From positions 44,421,788 to 44,485,787 of the forward strand of contig CM066039.1 of assembly GCA_033557465.1 (NCBI GenBank): a DNA stretch of 64,000 nucleotides, given 5' to 3'. Source of the stretch: Ichthyophis bannanicus. Its lineage: Eukaryota > Chordata > Amphibia > Gymnophiona > Ichthyophiidae. The translations under genes and the position numbers were made by a program. This document shows, piece after piece, positions 11,056 to 22,187 of the stretch. Below the pieces are notes generated by a model that worked only from the letters and a program-made list of their open reading frames with translations, ran no database searches and was not told the DNA's origin. Positions within the stretch are counted from its first letter, which is position 1; each line of letters opens with the position of its first letter.

Positions 11056-12345
11056 CTGATCAGTCAGTGAAGCTGCTAGAACGTCCCCAAGTTCCCTCTA
11101 GGGTTCTAGGGTGTATCCCATCTGGTCCCATCGCTTTGTTTACTTTAAGTTTAGCAAGTCTCTCACGAACACAGTCTTTTGAAAATTGTTCAAAATGCCC
11201 CTCACTTCTGTTCCTTTTTGTGGGTGTTTTCCCGAGGTCCTGCTCCAGGTTCTTCATCTGAACACAGAACAGAATTATTTGTTAAGCAATTCTGCTTAAT
11301 CCTCATCAGCTTCTACCCATTTCTCCCCTTCACCCTTGAGTCTGATAATACCACTTTTGCCCTTCCTCTTCTCACTAACATATCTGAAAAATGTCTTGGC
11401 CAATACAATAAAATGGGGGGATATTTCCTCCTCTTTTTCAACTTTTGCTTTCCTAACTACTTTGCTAGCTTCTCTAAGTTTTTCCAAATATAGATGCCTG
11501 TCTTCCTCTCTCTATGATCTCTTGTATTTCATGAAGACCTCCCTCTTTTTCTTCACTTTTTCAGCTACTTCTTACGAAAACCATAGCGGTTTCCTTTTCC
11601 TTTTACCTTTATTTACCATTTTAACAAAAAGGTTGGTGGCCCTTAAAATATCCCCTTTCAGTTTTGTGCACTGTTTTTCTACATCCCCCAGCTGTTGCCA
11701 TCCTGCTAACGACTCCCTGAGGTATTGGCCCATCTTGGCAAAGTTAGTTTTCCTAAAGTCTAAGACCCTCGCTTTTGAATGGATTCTATCAGCCCTAGTG
11801 CTAATACTGAACCACACCATCTGATGATCACTGGATGCAAAATGATCTCCCAGTATAACATCAGAAACACTTTCACCAGGTTCAGTATGGCCTCTTCACA
11901 TGTGGAGTCTGTTACCAATTGCCTGAATAGTTCTCCCTATAGAGAATCCAGGATCTCCTTACTTCTAGATGATACTGCAGCAGGAATGTGCCAATCAAAA
12001 TCTGTCATACTGAAATCCCTTATTAGTAGCACTTCCCCTCTCCTAGCAATGCTGCGTATGTCTGCAATTAACTCTCTGTCCACCTCTTCCTCCTGTGAGG
12101 GAGGTCTGTATATCATGCCATTGCAAATAGATTTCTCTTTCCCACTTTCTAGTTTAACCCATAGTGCCTCCTCTCTCCCTTTTAAGCTCTCTAGTTCCAA
12201 AGCTTTAATATTATTTTTTATATAGAATGCCACTCCTCCTCCCCTTCTTCCTACCCTGTCCTTTCTGAATAAAGTATAGCCTGGTATAGTTACATCCCAG
12301 TTATGGTTTTCTGTGAACCATGTTTCTGCAACTGCCACTAATCCA
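11056..12345 (-). pseudogene. CR1-A endonuclease and RT N-terminal region (broken)
   Basis: At 12338-11937 on the minus strand a 133-codon frame starts MAVAETWFTENHNWD and continues with GGGVAFYIKNN and MIYRPPSQ, matching the APE-type endonuclease of CR1. Further on (11820-11296) come connecting segments such as KANLFVKMVNKGKRKR-like text, and at 11257-11060 the RT entry motif KAMGPDGIHPR. Several frameshifts separate these pieces. DIRS copy 1 begins where this segment ends at 11056. Confidence 0.8.
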
Positions 12346-12559
12346 AGTCAGCCTCTCCCATTAAAGCTTCAACATCTGGGATCTTATTTCCCATGTTATG
12401 GGCATTTATATATACTGCTTTCCATATGTTGCCCCTTTTACCCATTTCCATAAAGGTATTTAATGTTTCACTTACCTGGGGGCTTTCTTCACCCATCCCC
12501 AACGAGTCTAGTTTAAAACCCTCTTCAGTAAATTAGCCAGTCTACTACTGGACAAATGA

Positions 12560-13245
12560 ATGCCATCTCTGGTCTGCAACCCTTAGAATATTCAGAGGGT
12601 GACTCGCGAGGAGGCTGCAATAGTCTAAATGGGAGGTGACTAAAGAGTGGATAAGTGTCTTAGGGGCTTGTTTACAAAGCCGCGGTAGTGGTTCGCGATC
12701 GCGATCGCAGCCGCGGCCCCATTGAAATCAATGGGGCCGCGGCTCCGATTACGATCGCAAACCGCTACCACGGCTTTGTAAACAAGCCCCTTAGTAATAT
12801 GTTCAGAAAGTCAAAGGTCTAGGCAATTGGAAAATTAGAGAAAGTCTATAAAAATAGGTGCATTTTTAGTTTCTTTCAAAATGCTGCTATTTTTAGAGAT
12901 CACTCATAGCTCTGACTGTAGTGTATTCCAAAGTTTAAGGACTGTCATCGAGAACATTCTGTTTCAAAGTTCCTGAAAATGCACCTGAGAAATGGCACAT
13001 TTAAGATCTTAAGATGCTTTTCTCTTAGAACACAAGGTAGACAATAGACCTTCAAAGCAGTAGCCAGGCTGAGTGGGGCTACACGATTTAAAACTTTAAA
13101 TGCTAACATCAAGGTCTTATAAAGAATTCCAGTTTTAACTGGTAACCAATGTAATTCATACAACTGGGTAGATATGTTCATATCTCCCACTGCTTTTAAC
13201 GAGACGAGTTTTAGTCTTTGAATCATACTCAATTTAAATAATGCA
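12560..13245 (-). mobile_element. L2-type LINE 3' fragment (antisense) with MITE insert
   Basis: A minus-strand frame at 13232-12945 reads YELHWLPVKTGILYKTLML, the L2 C-terminal LHWLP motif, after which the frame decays. The downstream part is split by a 128-bp palindromic MITE at 12663-12790; the host text continues across it. Confidence 0.75.
12663..12790. mobile_element. Palindromic MITE, 128 bp, TTA duplication
   Basis: The whole element is an almost perfect palindrome, beginning GGGGCTTGTTTACAAAGCCG and ending with the reverse complement CAAGCCCC. It is flanked by TTA on both sides (12660-12662 and 12791-12793; TTAG is also possible). A 3-bp TTA duplication would fit PIF/Harbinger, which is inference. 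Confidence 0.8.
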
Positions 13246-14025
13246 GTTCTAACTTCATTTGGAGAAAGCTGTCAGTTTATTTTAGCATAGCAAAGGTGCA
13301 AACTTTGATCTCCTCTGGGCCAAGGCAGTTAATGTGGCAGATACAGATTTTCCCCAAGAATGGTGCAGAAGTTGAGTTCTGCAGTAAGGCTGCTAGGGCT
13401 ATGAATTTTAGAATACGTTTGGGAAAAGTCACAGGGGGTTACAGCTTCGCAACTGTCCACCTGGATGCAAAGTCCACATGCACTTTATTTCCATACACTT
13501 TGCACCAAATCTTAGAGAGCACATATGCTTTCCCTTTCAAAGTTGCCTTGGCTCCAAAGTATTTGCAGACCTTTGTGCCTGTTTTGAATGAGGGCAGATA
13601 TTTTGCAAGAAAAATAATGTACGTACATTTGAAAAATCAATCTAGGTGCAATATTTTCAGAACTCACAACGCCTCTTTGTCTGGCTAAAAAACTATGTGC
13701 ACTACAAAACCCTACAAACCAGTCAGGAGTGAGGCGTACCGCAATAAAAATTTGATTGTTGGTTTACATCAAGGTACATAAAACAGAGCATAACAGTGAT
13801 TAAATAAAGAAGACATCCTAAACGGAGAGGGGACATTAAAATTACTAAAAGAAGGGGATATTAAAAAAATAAACCAATGTTATAAAATTGTCGTCATACA
13901 AAATGAAAACGGGCAATAAAAGGATAAAAAGCAGCAATAGTATTAAATAGTCCATATGTCACTATATATACTGAATAAAACAAACTTCAATAGCGAAGAT
14001 TTATTTTAAAAAACATAAAACTAAC
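13246..14025. other. Unassigned DNA, possibly part of a repeat hosting DIRS 2
   Basis: 13246-13690 shows no recognised gene; a 130-codon frame at 13296-13688 has no similarity that I can see. At 13742-13772 there is AATAAAAATTTGATTGTTGG, which recurs as AATAAAAATTTGGTTTTTGG at about 21459. Direct copies on either side of DIRS 2 suggest an older element here, perhaps Penelope-like, but this is weak. Confidence 0.3.
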
Positions 14026-14184
14026 TTCTCCAGGACCAAGCAGGAAATCATTCCTCACATATGGGTGATGTCGGCGCCGACGGAACCCTCGTGCGGAGCA
14101 TTTCCCCAGCTTTTAAAGAAAGCCTTTGGGAATGCAGCGCACATGCGCGGCCCCCTTCCCGCCCAAGGGTGCCATCTTGCTCAG
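14026..14184 (+). repeat. DIRS copy 2 left inverted terminal repeat
   Basis: Begins TTCTCCAGGACCAAGCAGGA and ends GCCATCTTGCTCAG; mirrored at 20856-21037. Confidence 0.9.
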
Positions 14185-14438
14185 TCTTTCTTTTTCCGCA
14201 GAGCCCAACGGACGTAGTTCGTGTCACCCAGGAAAAAGTAGATTTTTTTCCTGCGATTTTCGCATCTCTTAATCCGGTTCGACGCGGGTCCCCCTTCCCG
14301 CCTAGGCTCGGTACACCGGTATCGAGTCCGGAACTTCTTTTTTCGGTTTTTGTCCTTTGTGACTAGCGTTCGCGCTTTTTCTGTTTATTTTCACTGGCAG
14401 CCCAGTCTTTTGACCTTGCAGGGGCCCTTTTTCCCCCG

Positions 14439-15960
14439 ATGGCTGCCAGCGGGTTCAAAAAATGTGATCGGTGCAAGAAACTTATGTCTCTCACAGACAC
14501 ACACGACTACTGCCTCCGATGCCTCGGGCCCGACCATGACCCGCTGGTCTGTGGCCCGTGCGGCAAGATGTCGTCGAAGGCGCTTTGGAGCCGTCAGCAT
14601 CAACGTGTGAGAATTTTTTCGGAGTCTGTGTCTGGCCGGGCCTGGACTTCGTCAAAGGCCTCGACATCTCGGGAGTCTGACCCCGAGCGGCGTCGTGGGT
14701 CACCTGAGAGGGGGGTCTCCCACCCGGGAGCACAAAAGGAAGAAGAAGCTCATGAGGGTGGCGTCAGTGGAGGCACCTGGATCCTCGAGGACCAGGTCGC
14801 GCAGCCCTGACCGCCGTCCCAGGCTCTCGGAGTCAGAGCAGCCGACCAAGCAACCTCACCTGGAGCTGGAGTCCCCGACTCAGGTAACCTCTATTGTCCT
14901 CGTGGACTCTCCCCCGGGAGAACTGACGCCGTCGGAGCCCGAGTAGGGGGCTGCGGAGTCTCCTCAGCTGGGACTCAGGCTGATGGCCATGAAGAGAGCA
15001 GTCTGGTTCTCTTCATGGAACAGCAGCGGGTACTGATCGCCGGTCTGACCGGTGCATTTGCCCCGACCACCGGGACCTCGACATCTAAGTTGACCCCGGA
15101 GGTCGAGCTGATCCTCGAGTCAATCAGCCGAGGAGGAGCCTCAAGCCGAAGAGCTCGATGCCCTCCAGTATGATTTTCCTCCGAAGGAACCCTTTACTGT
15201 TCCAGTTCCTCCGATGCTGGAATGGCTGCTCTTCCATATGTGGGAAGCACCGGCGCAGGTTCTGAGCAAGCGGGTCGATTCCATTTATCAAGTCCGTAAG
15301 AGCCCTGGGTTCCAAAAGGCAAAGCTACCGCACAACTCCATGGTTGTGGAATCGGCCATGCACAGGCTGAAAAGTCAGAAGATGCACTCCTCGGTGCCTC
15401 CTGGCCGGGAGGCCCGGAACAAGGATGCCCTCGGTAGAAAGTGCTTCCAGGGCTCTATGCTCTCTTGCCATGTCCAGACTTACCAGCTGTACATGGGCAT
15501 GTACTTATGGGACCTGGCAAAGGAGATTGCCGGGTTCTCGGCTGGCCTCTCCGAGGAACCCTTGCAGAGGTTCAAAGCCTTGTCTTCAGGGATCCGGGAG
15601 TGCTCAAAGTTTATATCTCGAGCAGCCTTTGACGGCTTTGAGGCTTTGGCCTGGGTAGCCGTGGCCAGCATTGGTGCACGCCATCAGGCCTGGCCACAGT
15701 CGTCGGACCTGGAGTCATGGGTACAGGACAAGTTGGTCGATGTCCCCTGCCGAGGTGACAACCTATTTGGCAAACTCATGACTGAGAAGGCTGCAGAAAT
15801 TGAGACCGAGACTCTCACCAGGACAAGACTGTCCAGAAAGACATCTGCCCCTTCTCATAAAAAGAAGGGCTTGGGAAAGAAGCCCTTTTTCCTGAGGAAG
15901 GGTGCTGCCTACAAAACCTACCTTCAGTATCAGGCCTCTCCAGCTCCCCAACAGGGCTAG
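14439..15960 (+). pseudogene. DIRS copy 2 Gag (one frame break)
   Basis: The start MAASGFKKCDRCKKLMSL is followed by CLRCLGPDHDP and CGPCGKMSSKA, giving three CxxC pairs likely to bind zinc. The frame changes near 14700 into a basic Ser/Arg-rich part that stops at 14946. The C-terminal 248 codons (15214-15960; MLEWLLFHMWEAP, then a helical region, then a Lys-rich tail) are open. The Gag end overlaps the start of Pol. Function is presumed RNA packaging by family analogy. Confidence 0.82.
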
Positions 15961-17960
15961 CAGGCCAAGGGGTAGGGGCAGGGGCCCCATAGACAGAAAA
16001 CCCCCAAGCCGCCAGCTCCGGCTTCTGCACAGCAGGGAGCGTGGTTTTGACTTCCACAGCATAGCCTCTCCTCCACCGGTGGCTCCACTCAGCACAGGGG
16101 GTCGGCTGACCATGTACGCCTACAGGTGGCCAGCCATCACAGGGGACACCTGGGTACTGAGCATAGTCCAGAAGGGCTATGTGCTCCATTTCCACCAACT
16201 ACCCCCCTCCTACTATCCAGGGGAGCCTCCAAGATTCCCTCTACACAGGAACCTCCTCCTTCAGGAGTTGGCAAGTCTTTTAAAGGAACAGGCAGTGGAA
16301 CCGGTGCCAAACTACCTGGAAGGGCAAGGCTTCTACTCCAGGTACTTCCTAGTACCAAAGCGAACAGGAGGCCTCAGACCTATCCTGGACTTGCGAAATC
16401 TGAACAAGTTTCTGGAGAGGGAAAAGTTCAAGATGCTTACCCTTGTGATACTGCTGCCCTACGTCCAGCAGGGAGACTGGCTATGCTCCTTAGACCTAAA
16501 GAATGCTTATACTCACATCCTCATCCATCCAGACCACAGACAATATCTCAGATTTGTGGTGGGAGGAAACCATTTTCAGTACAGGGTACTTCCCTTTGGC
16601 CTGACCTCTGCCCCCAGGGTTTTCACCAAATGCCTGGCGGTGGTGGCAGCTTTTCTCAGAAATCAGGGGATTTTTGTCTTCCCATACCTGGACGACTGGC
16701 TAATCAGGGGCCAGTCATTCCAGGAGGCCCGACAGGCCACTCTTCGCACTGTCTCTCTTCTTCAGCATCTGGGCTTTGTCATAAACTACGCTAAGTCCAC
16801 TTTGCTCCCCTCTCAGAACCTAGAGTTTATAGGGGCGAGACTAGACACCCTTAAGGCAAGCTTACTTGCCCAAGGACAGGGCCTACAGATTGATGGAGTT
16901 GGCAAACCAGTTCCAAAGCAATTCTCATGTTTCCGCCAGGCACTACCTGCGGCTTCCGGGCCACATGGCATCCACTGTACATGTGACCCCGAATGCCCAT
17001 CTGCACATGCAGGCTGCTCAATGGTGCCTCAGAGATCAGTGGACACAAGCCACCGGCGACCTTCAAGACAGAATAAAGGTGTCCAAACGGCTTCTGAACT
17101 CCTTACAGTGGTGGCTACAGCTACCAAACCTTCTCAAATGTGTACCTTTTCAGGCTCCAGCACACACCAGGGTGCTGACGACAGATGCATCCTTAAAGGG
17201 CTGGGGTGCACATTGCCAGGGCACGTGCACTCAAGGCCTGTGGTGGTCTCGGGAGGCCACACAGCAGATCAACCTTTTAGAGCTGCGAGCAATTTGCTTA
17301 GCTCTGCAAACCTTCTGCCATGCTCTCTCTTAACAGGCTGTCCTAGTTCAGACGGACAATCAGGTAGCAATGTTCTACGTGAACAAACAAGGAGGCACAG
17401 GGTCCAGGCTCCTATGTCAGGAGGCAGGGGACCTTTGCTCCTTTGCAGTCAAACAAGGCATGTTTTTCAAAGCAGTTTATCTGCCTGGTCAGGAAAACTT
17501 CCTAGCAGACAAGCTAAGCAGGATTCTCCAGCCCCACGAATGGCAGTTGAATCCATTGGTGGTCCAGCAGATCTTCCTCCGATGGGGACTTCCATCCATC
17601 GATCTCTTTGCAAATCCACTAAACTGTCAGCTGCCTAGGTTTTGCTCCAGACAACCGCATCACCTGAGGATGGCAGCAGATGCTTTTCTAATCTCTTGGT
17701 CTACAGGCCTCCTGTATGCGTTTCCTCCCACGCCCCTGGTGGCCCGAACTCTGTTCAAAATCCTCCGGGACAAGGCCTCTGTGATTCTGGTAGCACCCAG
17801 ATGGCCCAGGCAGCCGTGGTTTCCACTTCTTCTGCAGTTGGCGGTGGAAGCTCCATTCCCTCTGGGGCTGCAACATGATCTCCTGTCTCAAGAGCAGGGT
17901 TCCCTTCTGCACCCCAATCTCAGATCCCTCAATCTGATGACCTGGCTGCTGAAAGGATAG
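15902..17960 (+). pseudogene. DIRS copy 2 Pol: RT, RNase H and DAM-like domains (frameshifted)
   Basis: The 578-codon frame at 15902-17638 carries an intact-looking RT: GFYSRYFLVPKRTGGLRPIL, DLKNAYTHILIHPDH, LPFGLTSAPRVFTKC and the catalytic YLDDWLIRG near 16685-16720. Beyond about 16860 the true product continues in another frame: VLTTDASLKGWGAHCQG (RNase H, about 17175-17220), a stop at 17331-17333, and, from 17370, VNKQGGTGS then a DIRS methyltransferase-like block (SIDLFANPLNCQLPRF, LYAFPPTPLVARTLFK). Frame breaks near 16855 and 17335 prevent a full product. Confidence 0.88.
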
Positions 17961-18834
17961 TTCTAGCTCCCTTACTTCTACCTAAGGAGGTGGAGGAGGT
18001 GTTCTTGGCTTCTAGGAGGCAGTCCACCAGGAAGTCCTATGCCCTCAAGTGGCGTAGGTTTACGGTATGGTGTGCTCATCGCAGTGAAGATCCTTTCTCT
18101 TGCTTTGTGCCAGTAGTACTGCAGTATCTACTTCACCTTTCAGACCTAGGCTGTAAGTCTAACTCTGTTCGGGTCCACCTCAGTGCTTTGTCAGCGTACC
18201 ACTCACCGGTGGAGGGACAGTCTGTCGGTTCACCCCTTGGTGTCCAGATTTTTCAGAGGTCTGCTTCTACTCAAGCCTCCGATTCGTCCACCGGCGACTG
18301 AGTGGGATTTGAACGTGGTCTTGCAACAACTTACTCGTCCACTGTTTGAGCCGATGGCTACTTGCCATTTGCGCTTCCTCTATTGGAAAGCGCTCTTCCT
18401 GGTGGCTCTTACATCGGCCAGATGTGTGAGTGAGCTACAAGCTCTGGTTTCTGATAGACCGTACACACTGTTCTATAGGAACAGGGTGTCCTACGGACCC
18501 ATTCCAAGTTTCTCCCAAAAGTGGTCTCCTCTTTCCACCTCAATCAGGAGGTGGTCCTTCCAACCTTTTTTCCCAGGCTGCATTCCAGCCGGACTGAGAC
18601 AGTCTTGCATACCCTAGACTGTAAGAGGGCATTGTCCCTTTACATAGAACGTACGCGGGAGCATCGAAGGGCTACTCAGCTCTTTGTCTCCTTTGACCCT
18701 AATAGGATGGGGTTACCTGTCTCCAAGCGTATGTTGTCCAATTGGGTAGCAGATTGCATTGCCTGGGTGTACAGGGCAGCCGACCTCCCCTTGCAGGGTC
18801 GGGTCACGGTCCACCGTGTCAGGGCGAAGGCCGC

Positions 18835-20377
18835 TGTCACGCCCATAGCCCCTTACAGCAGTGTGGAGGGGCGTGCTTGTTATAGTAGTTTCCACCACTT
18901 CAGCAATGTGCCTGACTGACTGACTTTGAAGTGCACCATGGGAAAGGTAGTCCAGTCAGGTTACACTTGACCTTTAAGCAGAAAAACGCTCTTTTGAGGT
19001 AAACGCAAATAAGGTTCACAGATTGTCACCTATTGGATTTCTTCTCCAAGATTATATTTAGTACAACAGGATATAACTGAACTTAAGCACAAACAGCTTG
19101 TGATGTCTTTCAATGCAAAGCAGAAAGTCCTTTTCACAGCCATTGCTAGCAAACGTGCCTAGCAGTGTTTATTTATTTAGCTGTATTTATATCCCGCTTT
19201 TCACCGGGTCAAAGCGGTCAATTGGGAGATACATTTAACACGAGGGGATATGACACACATACGCTAATACGTACAGGGAACATGGGCAATGGAGGGTTAA
19301 GTGGCTTGCCCAAGACCACAATGAGTGCCTATAGGACTAGAAATCCCAGTCCCTCCAGCCTGAGATTGCTGTCCCCAGGTGGGACTTGAACCCCCGGCCC
19401 TCCGGCCTGAAGTACCTTGTCCTAACCACTAGGCCACTCCTCCCAGTGTTGTTTAAAACAAAACCAATAATATCAGCTTCACATAAACAGCTCTCTTTTC
19501 TGTTCCAAAAGAAACTTCTTAAATCCACCGTGAGTACGGCATAAGCTCTGCACTGCACTGACTTCAGCTGGTCAAAGAGCAAACAATTAAGCAGCGGCAG
19601 ACATTCTCAGCACAAGTATTTTCCTTTTCAAAGAGCGTTTTCACTTCACATACAGGCTCTCTAGGGTACTGGACTCTGGAAGGTTCCCTTATGATGTATT
19701 CCCTCTCAGGACTTCTTTGTGCTTGGCATTTCGGCATAAAGAATTGTCCATGTAAGAATCATCCTCTTCCAGAACTAATTCCTGTTTTCCTAGCTGCATG
19801 GGTTCTACTTCTGGCTCAGAGGGCTTAGCTGATTGCCTCCCATCAGGACAAGCGCTGTCTCCAGCAAATCTGTAATGCTCCCCATCAGACAGGCTTTCAA
19901 AACTCATACCTGGGTCAAGACTTGGTTCACTGATTCCTCCCTCATATTCTGGCCAGCATGTATCTGAGCTTCCCTGTCTTGTCCTCCAGCATGGGCTCTT
20001 GGTTCTCAGGGCTTCAGCTCCATTTCTCCTCCAGTAGGCATTCCTACTCCTTCTCCTCCTGAATATTCTGTCCTAGCTTTAAACCTCCCAGGCTCTAACC
20101 CTGCCTTTTCTCCTCTCAGGTGTTGCAAATCAGTCTGCCTCTTGGCAGCTGAGTAATTGGGAAAGTCAGTGACGTAAGGGTTCCTTACTCTGAGCTTGCT
20201 TTCCCCCTCCTTCTCACCACTAGGGACACTCTGCAACCTATTGCAGCCTGGTACAATCTGGTTTCTAGGTACAACTGAGGTTTTGTATCTCTGACCTGGC
20301 AATACAGGTCCTTTGATAAGGGTAAATTCCCCCTTTTTATCCTTGTTTCCTGGGCCCTGATAAGCTTCCTTATCACA
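18835..20377 (-). mobile_element. Solo LTR with 4-bp TSD, related to the 37.6-kb element
   Basis: The insert starts TGTCAC and ends TCACA and is flanked by a perfect 4-bp duplication CCGC (18831-18834 and 20378-20381). It lacks internal coding, so it is a solo LTR left by recombination. Read on the minus strand it begins TGTGATAAGG and ends GGGCGTGACA, close to the ends of the LTRs at 37580 and 42141 (TGTCATAAGG...GGGTGACA). Minus-strand frames at 20446-20006 and 19907-19689 are open, the second ending with EPEVEPMQLGKQELVLEEDD, which resembles the acidic end of the LTR ORF at 42168-43124. A SINE interrupts it. Confidence 0.88.
19160..19445 (-). mobile_element. tRNA-derived SINE with L2-like tail, copy 2
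   Basis: The minus strand reads an A-box TGGCCTAGTGG near 19435-19425 and a B-box GGTTCAAGTCC near 19390. The 3' end, AAAAGCGGGATATAAATACA followed by GCTAAATAAATAAA, copies the tail of the L2 element at 3490-3528. CAGTGTT flanks the insertion on both sides, a likely 7-bp target duplication. Confidence 0.87.
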
Positions 20378-20682
20378 CCGCGTCAGTAGCTCATCTCCGC
20401 TCTGTTCTGTTGGCAGACATATGCTGGGCCACAACTTGGTCTTCAAGCCAGACCTTTGCAGCCCATTACTGCCTGGAGAGAGAGTCCCGGCGGGACAGTG
20501 TTTTCGGCCAGGTGGTACTCCGTAATCTCTTTGAGTTTAGGCAACTCCTACCCTCCGGACCTTTGTGTTGGGCTACCGTACGGGGTGCGTTCTCAGAGAA
20601 AATTCTTATCACGGATGCTGAGGCTCTTGAGAGGGAGCCATTTTTTCAGCTCTGGGTTCACGGTAGCCTAGAGCTGGGGAGT

Positions 20683-20780
20683 CCCATATGTGAGGACTGA
20701 CTTTCTGCTTGGTCCTGGAGAAAACGTAGTTACTCACCTGTAACAGGTGTTCTCTAGGAGCAGCAGGAATCAGTCCTCAC
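20683..20780. repeat. DIRS copy 2 internal complementary region
   Basis: CATATGTGAGGACTGACTTT...TCCTGGAGAA (complement of the left end) is joined to GTTACTCACCTGTAACAGG...CAGTCCTCAC (complement of the right end). This is the circle-junction template of DIRS elements. Confidence 0.9.
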
Positions 20781-20855
20781 GACCCTCCCTCCTCCCCTGG
20801 AGTTGCAGTCATATACTTCATTTTGATTTTTGCTGTCTTTTAGCTATGTCATCAG

Positions 20856-21037
20856 ACTGAGCAAGATGGCACCCTTGGGCGAGAAGGGGACCGCGCATGC
20901 GCGCTGCATTCCCAAAGGCTTTCTTTGAAAGCTGGGGAAATGCTCCGCACGAGGGCTCCGTTGACGCCGAAGTCACCCATATGTGAGGACTGATTCCTGC
21001 TGCTCCTGGAGAACACCTGTTACAGGTGAGTAACTAC
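20856..21037 (-). repeat. DIRS copy 2 right inverted terminal repeat
   Basis: Mirrors 14026-14184 from CTGAGCAAGATGGC to CTCCTGGAGAA, then an outer tail CCTGTTACAGGTGAGTAACT. Confidence 0.9.
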
Positions 21038-21776
21038 GCTAACTCGTAGGAGGAGGGTATAGTTGGCGTGAAGGAAGTATATAACACAAAGGGACAATAA
21101 ACAGAATATAGATATTTCTCTGTTATTTTTCTGTTATGCTCTTTTTTTTATTTCACTTGATATTTATGATTTCTTTTTTTATAACTTATTTTCTAAATTT
21201 TGTGTTAAATTCTAAAACCATAAAAAACATATCTACTATGGTGTTTATAGGTTTACATGTTTGTTTAGTCTGCCGTTCCTGTATTACTCATTTATACAAT
21301 ATTTTATGTACCTTGATGTTTTTACTTTTTATTGTTTTTAGTGATCATTAATGTTTATTTTTATCCATTTACTATTTATTTTTATAGAGGCAGATATCCC
21401 TGATGAAGGCAGTGCTGAAACATGGCTGTGTCAGGTCCTGTTAAAGCACTTCTCCTCAATAAAAATTTGGTTTTTGGTTTACACCTCACTCCTGACTGTT
21501 TTGATGCTGTTCCCTGCGAGTGTGGTTTGCTTTTTGGTTGGACCTCTGCACTACGAAACCCTATGCATATTTTCCACCAATCGAAGGAGAGCAATTTTTA
21601 GATTGCCATCTACGCATTCAAATAGCTTTGAAAATGTCTCTCACAGTGCACAGCCCCCTGCTCCATACACTAACTAACTTATGGGAGTAGCAAGAGGTCA
21701 TCATGCATGGTCACAAGTCTCCTGATAGGAATCTAAGCATCATGGACTTAATACCCTGATCTGTGCTTCTTTCCAG
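21038..21776. other. AT-rich repeat remnant before THEMIS2 exon
   Basis: The stretch is AT-rich and contains CCTGATGAAGGCAGTGCTGA near 21400 and AATAAAAATTTGGTTTTTGG near 21459. The latter is shared with the left flank of DIRS 2, and the former is reminiscent of Penelope-like 3' tails. The last 15 bases form the polypyrimidine tract and AG acceptor of the next exon. Confidence 0.35.
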
Positions 21777-22187
21777 GTCTCTTCAAACCCATCTATGAGA
21801 ATCATCACTATTCAACGCTGGAAGAACTCATCAGAGATGTACCTGCTGGCAGAGAAAGGCCCCCCTTCTGCTTTGCCTCCACCCTAGATGTTAACGTAAA
21901 GGGGAAGATCATTAGGAGGTATCAGCCCATCTCCTTTCTATCAGAGGTTGAGTCCAAGGACTGCAGATATGCCTGTTGCAGGGTACACGAAGCAGCTGTG
22001 CAGGTGTGCTTGAAGATCCCATTTTCCTGCCATGGAGACTTCTATGTGTGCAAGGCGGAGCAGGAGTACACACTCAGCGAGCTCCTGCAATCCAAACCTC
22101 TGCTGAGTCACAGATTCACCTGCAGAACCATACCCGGGGACTCCGTTTTTCTCTCCCCAGTCTATGAAGTCCAAGCCTTAATGCAGA
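21777..22187 (+). CDS. THEMIS2: THEMIS2, exon with end of first CABIT domain
   Basis: A TTCTTTCCAG acceptor precedes 136 open codons and a consensus GTGAGT donor follows (A|GTGAGT). The exon starts with two bases completing a split Gly codon and ends with one base of the next codon. The peptide contains YSTLEELIRDVPAGRERP, several Cys residues and FLSPVYEVQALM at the end. Its order matches the first half of THEMIS2, including a Gly at the exon start. THEMIS2 is a scaffold in B cells and macrophages that binds GRB2, VAV and PLC-gamma2 and tunes antigen- and Toll-receptor signalling. The preceding exons, coding for about 78 residues, were not found in the window. Confidence 0.93.

Larger units (their letters stand above)
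624..12559 (-). mobile_element. CR1 LINE, copy A, split by hAT and DIRS insertions
   Basis: Three minus-strand pieces (about 624-995, 4361-5450 and 11056-12559) read in order as one CR1 element: endonuclease at 12.3-11.9 kb, RT N-terminal part at about 11.2 kb, RT core at 5.4-4.5 kb, then the C-terminal tail at 4.4-0.7 kb. The pieces rejoin exactly when the hAT element with its duplicated CTCTAAGG and DIRS copy 1 are removed. CR1 elements insert by target-primed reverse transcription and carry ORF1 and ORF2 (APE endonuclease plus RT). No ORF1 was recognised here. The copy is old, with stops and frameshifts throughout. Confidence 0.85.
17990..20700 (+). pseudogene. DIRS copy 2 tyrosine recombinase split by solo LTR
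   Basis: The N-terminal part (RRQSTRKSYALKWRRFTVW) starts near 18010. The catalytic arginine block (LTSARCVSELQAL) is at about 18400, and the His-x-x-Arg block (VHRVRAKAA) at about 18810. The solo LTR at 18835-20377 follows immediately. After it, the catalytic tyrosine block (ATTWSSSQTFAAHYCL) resumes at about 20430 and the frame runs to 20700. Several frame changes precede the LTR. When intact, the enzyme would recombine a circular cDNA into the genome. Confidence 0.87.
14026..21037 (+). mobile_element. DIRS retrotransposon copy 2
   Basis: This is the best preserved of three related copies. It has left and right inverted repeats (14026-14184 and 20856-21037), Gag (14439-15960), Pol (15902-17960), recombinase (17990-20700, split by a solo LTR) and an internal complementary region (20683-20780). 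Gag and Pol overlap by about 58 bases in different frames, as in other DIRS elements. A 1543-bp solo LTR separates two parts of the recombinase catalytic domain, so the copy is dead. Confidence 0.93.

Noticed and set aside
13296..13688. 130-codon open frame
   Set aside because: No recognisable motif, no splice context and no family resemblance; probably chance.
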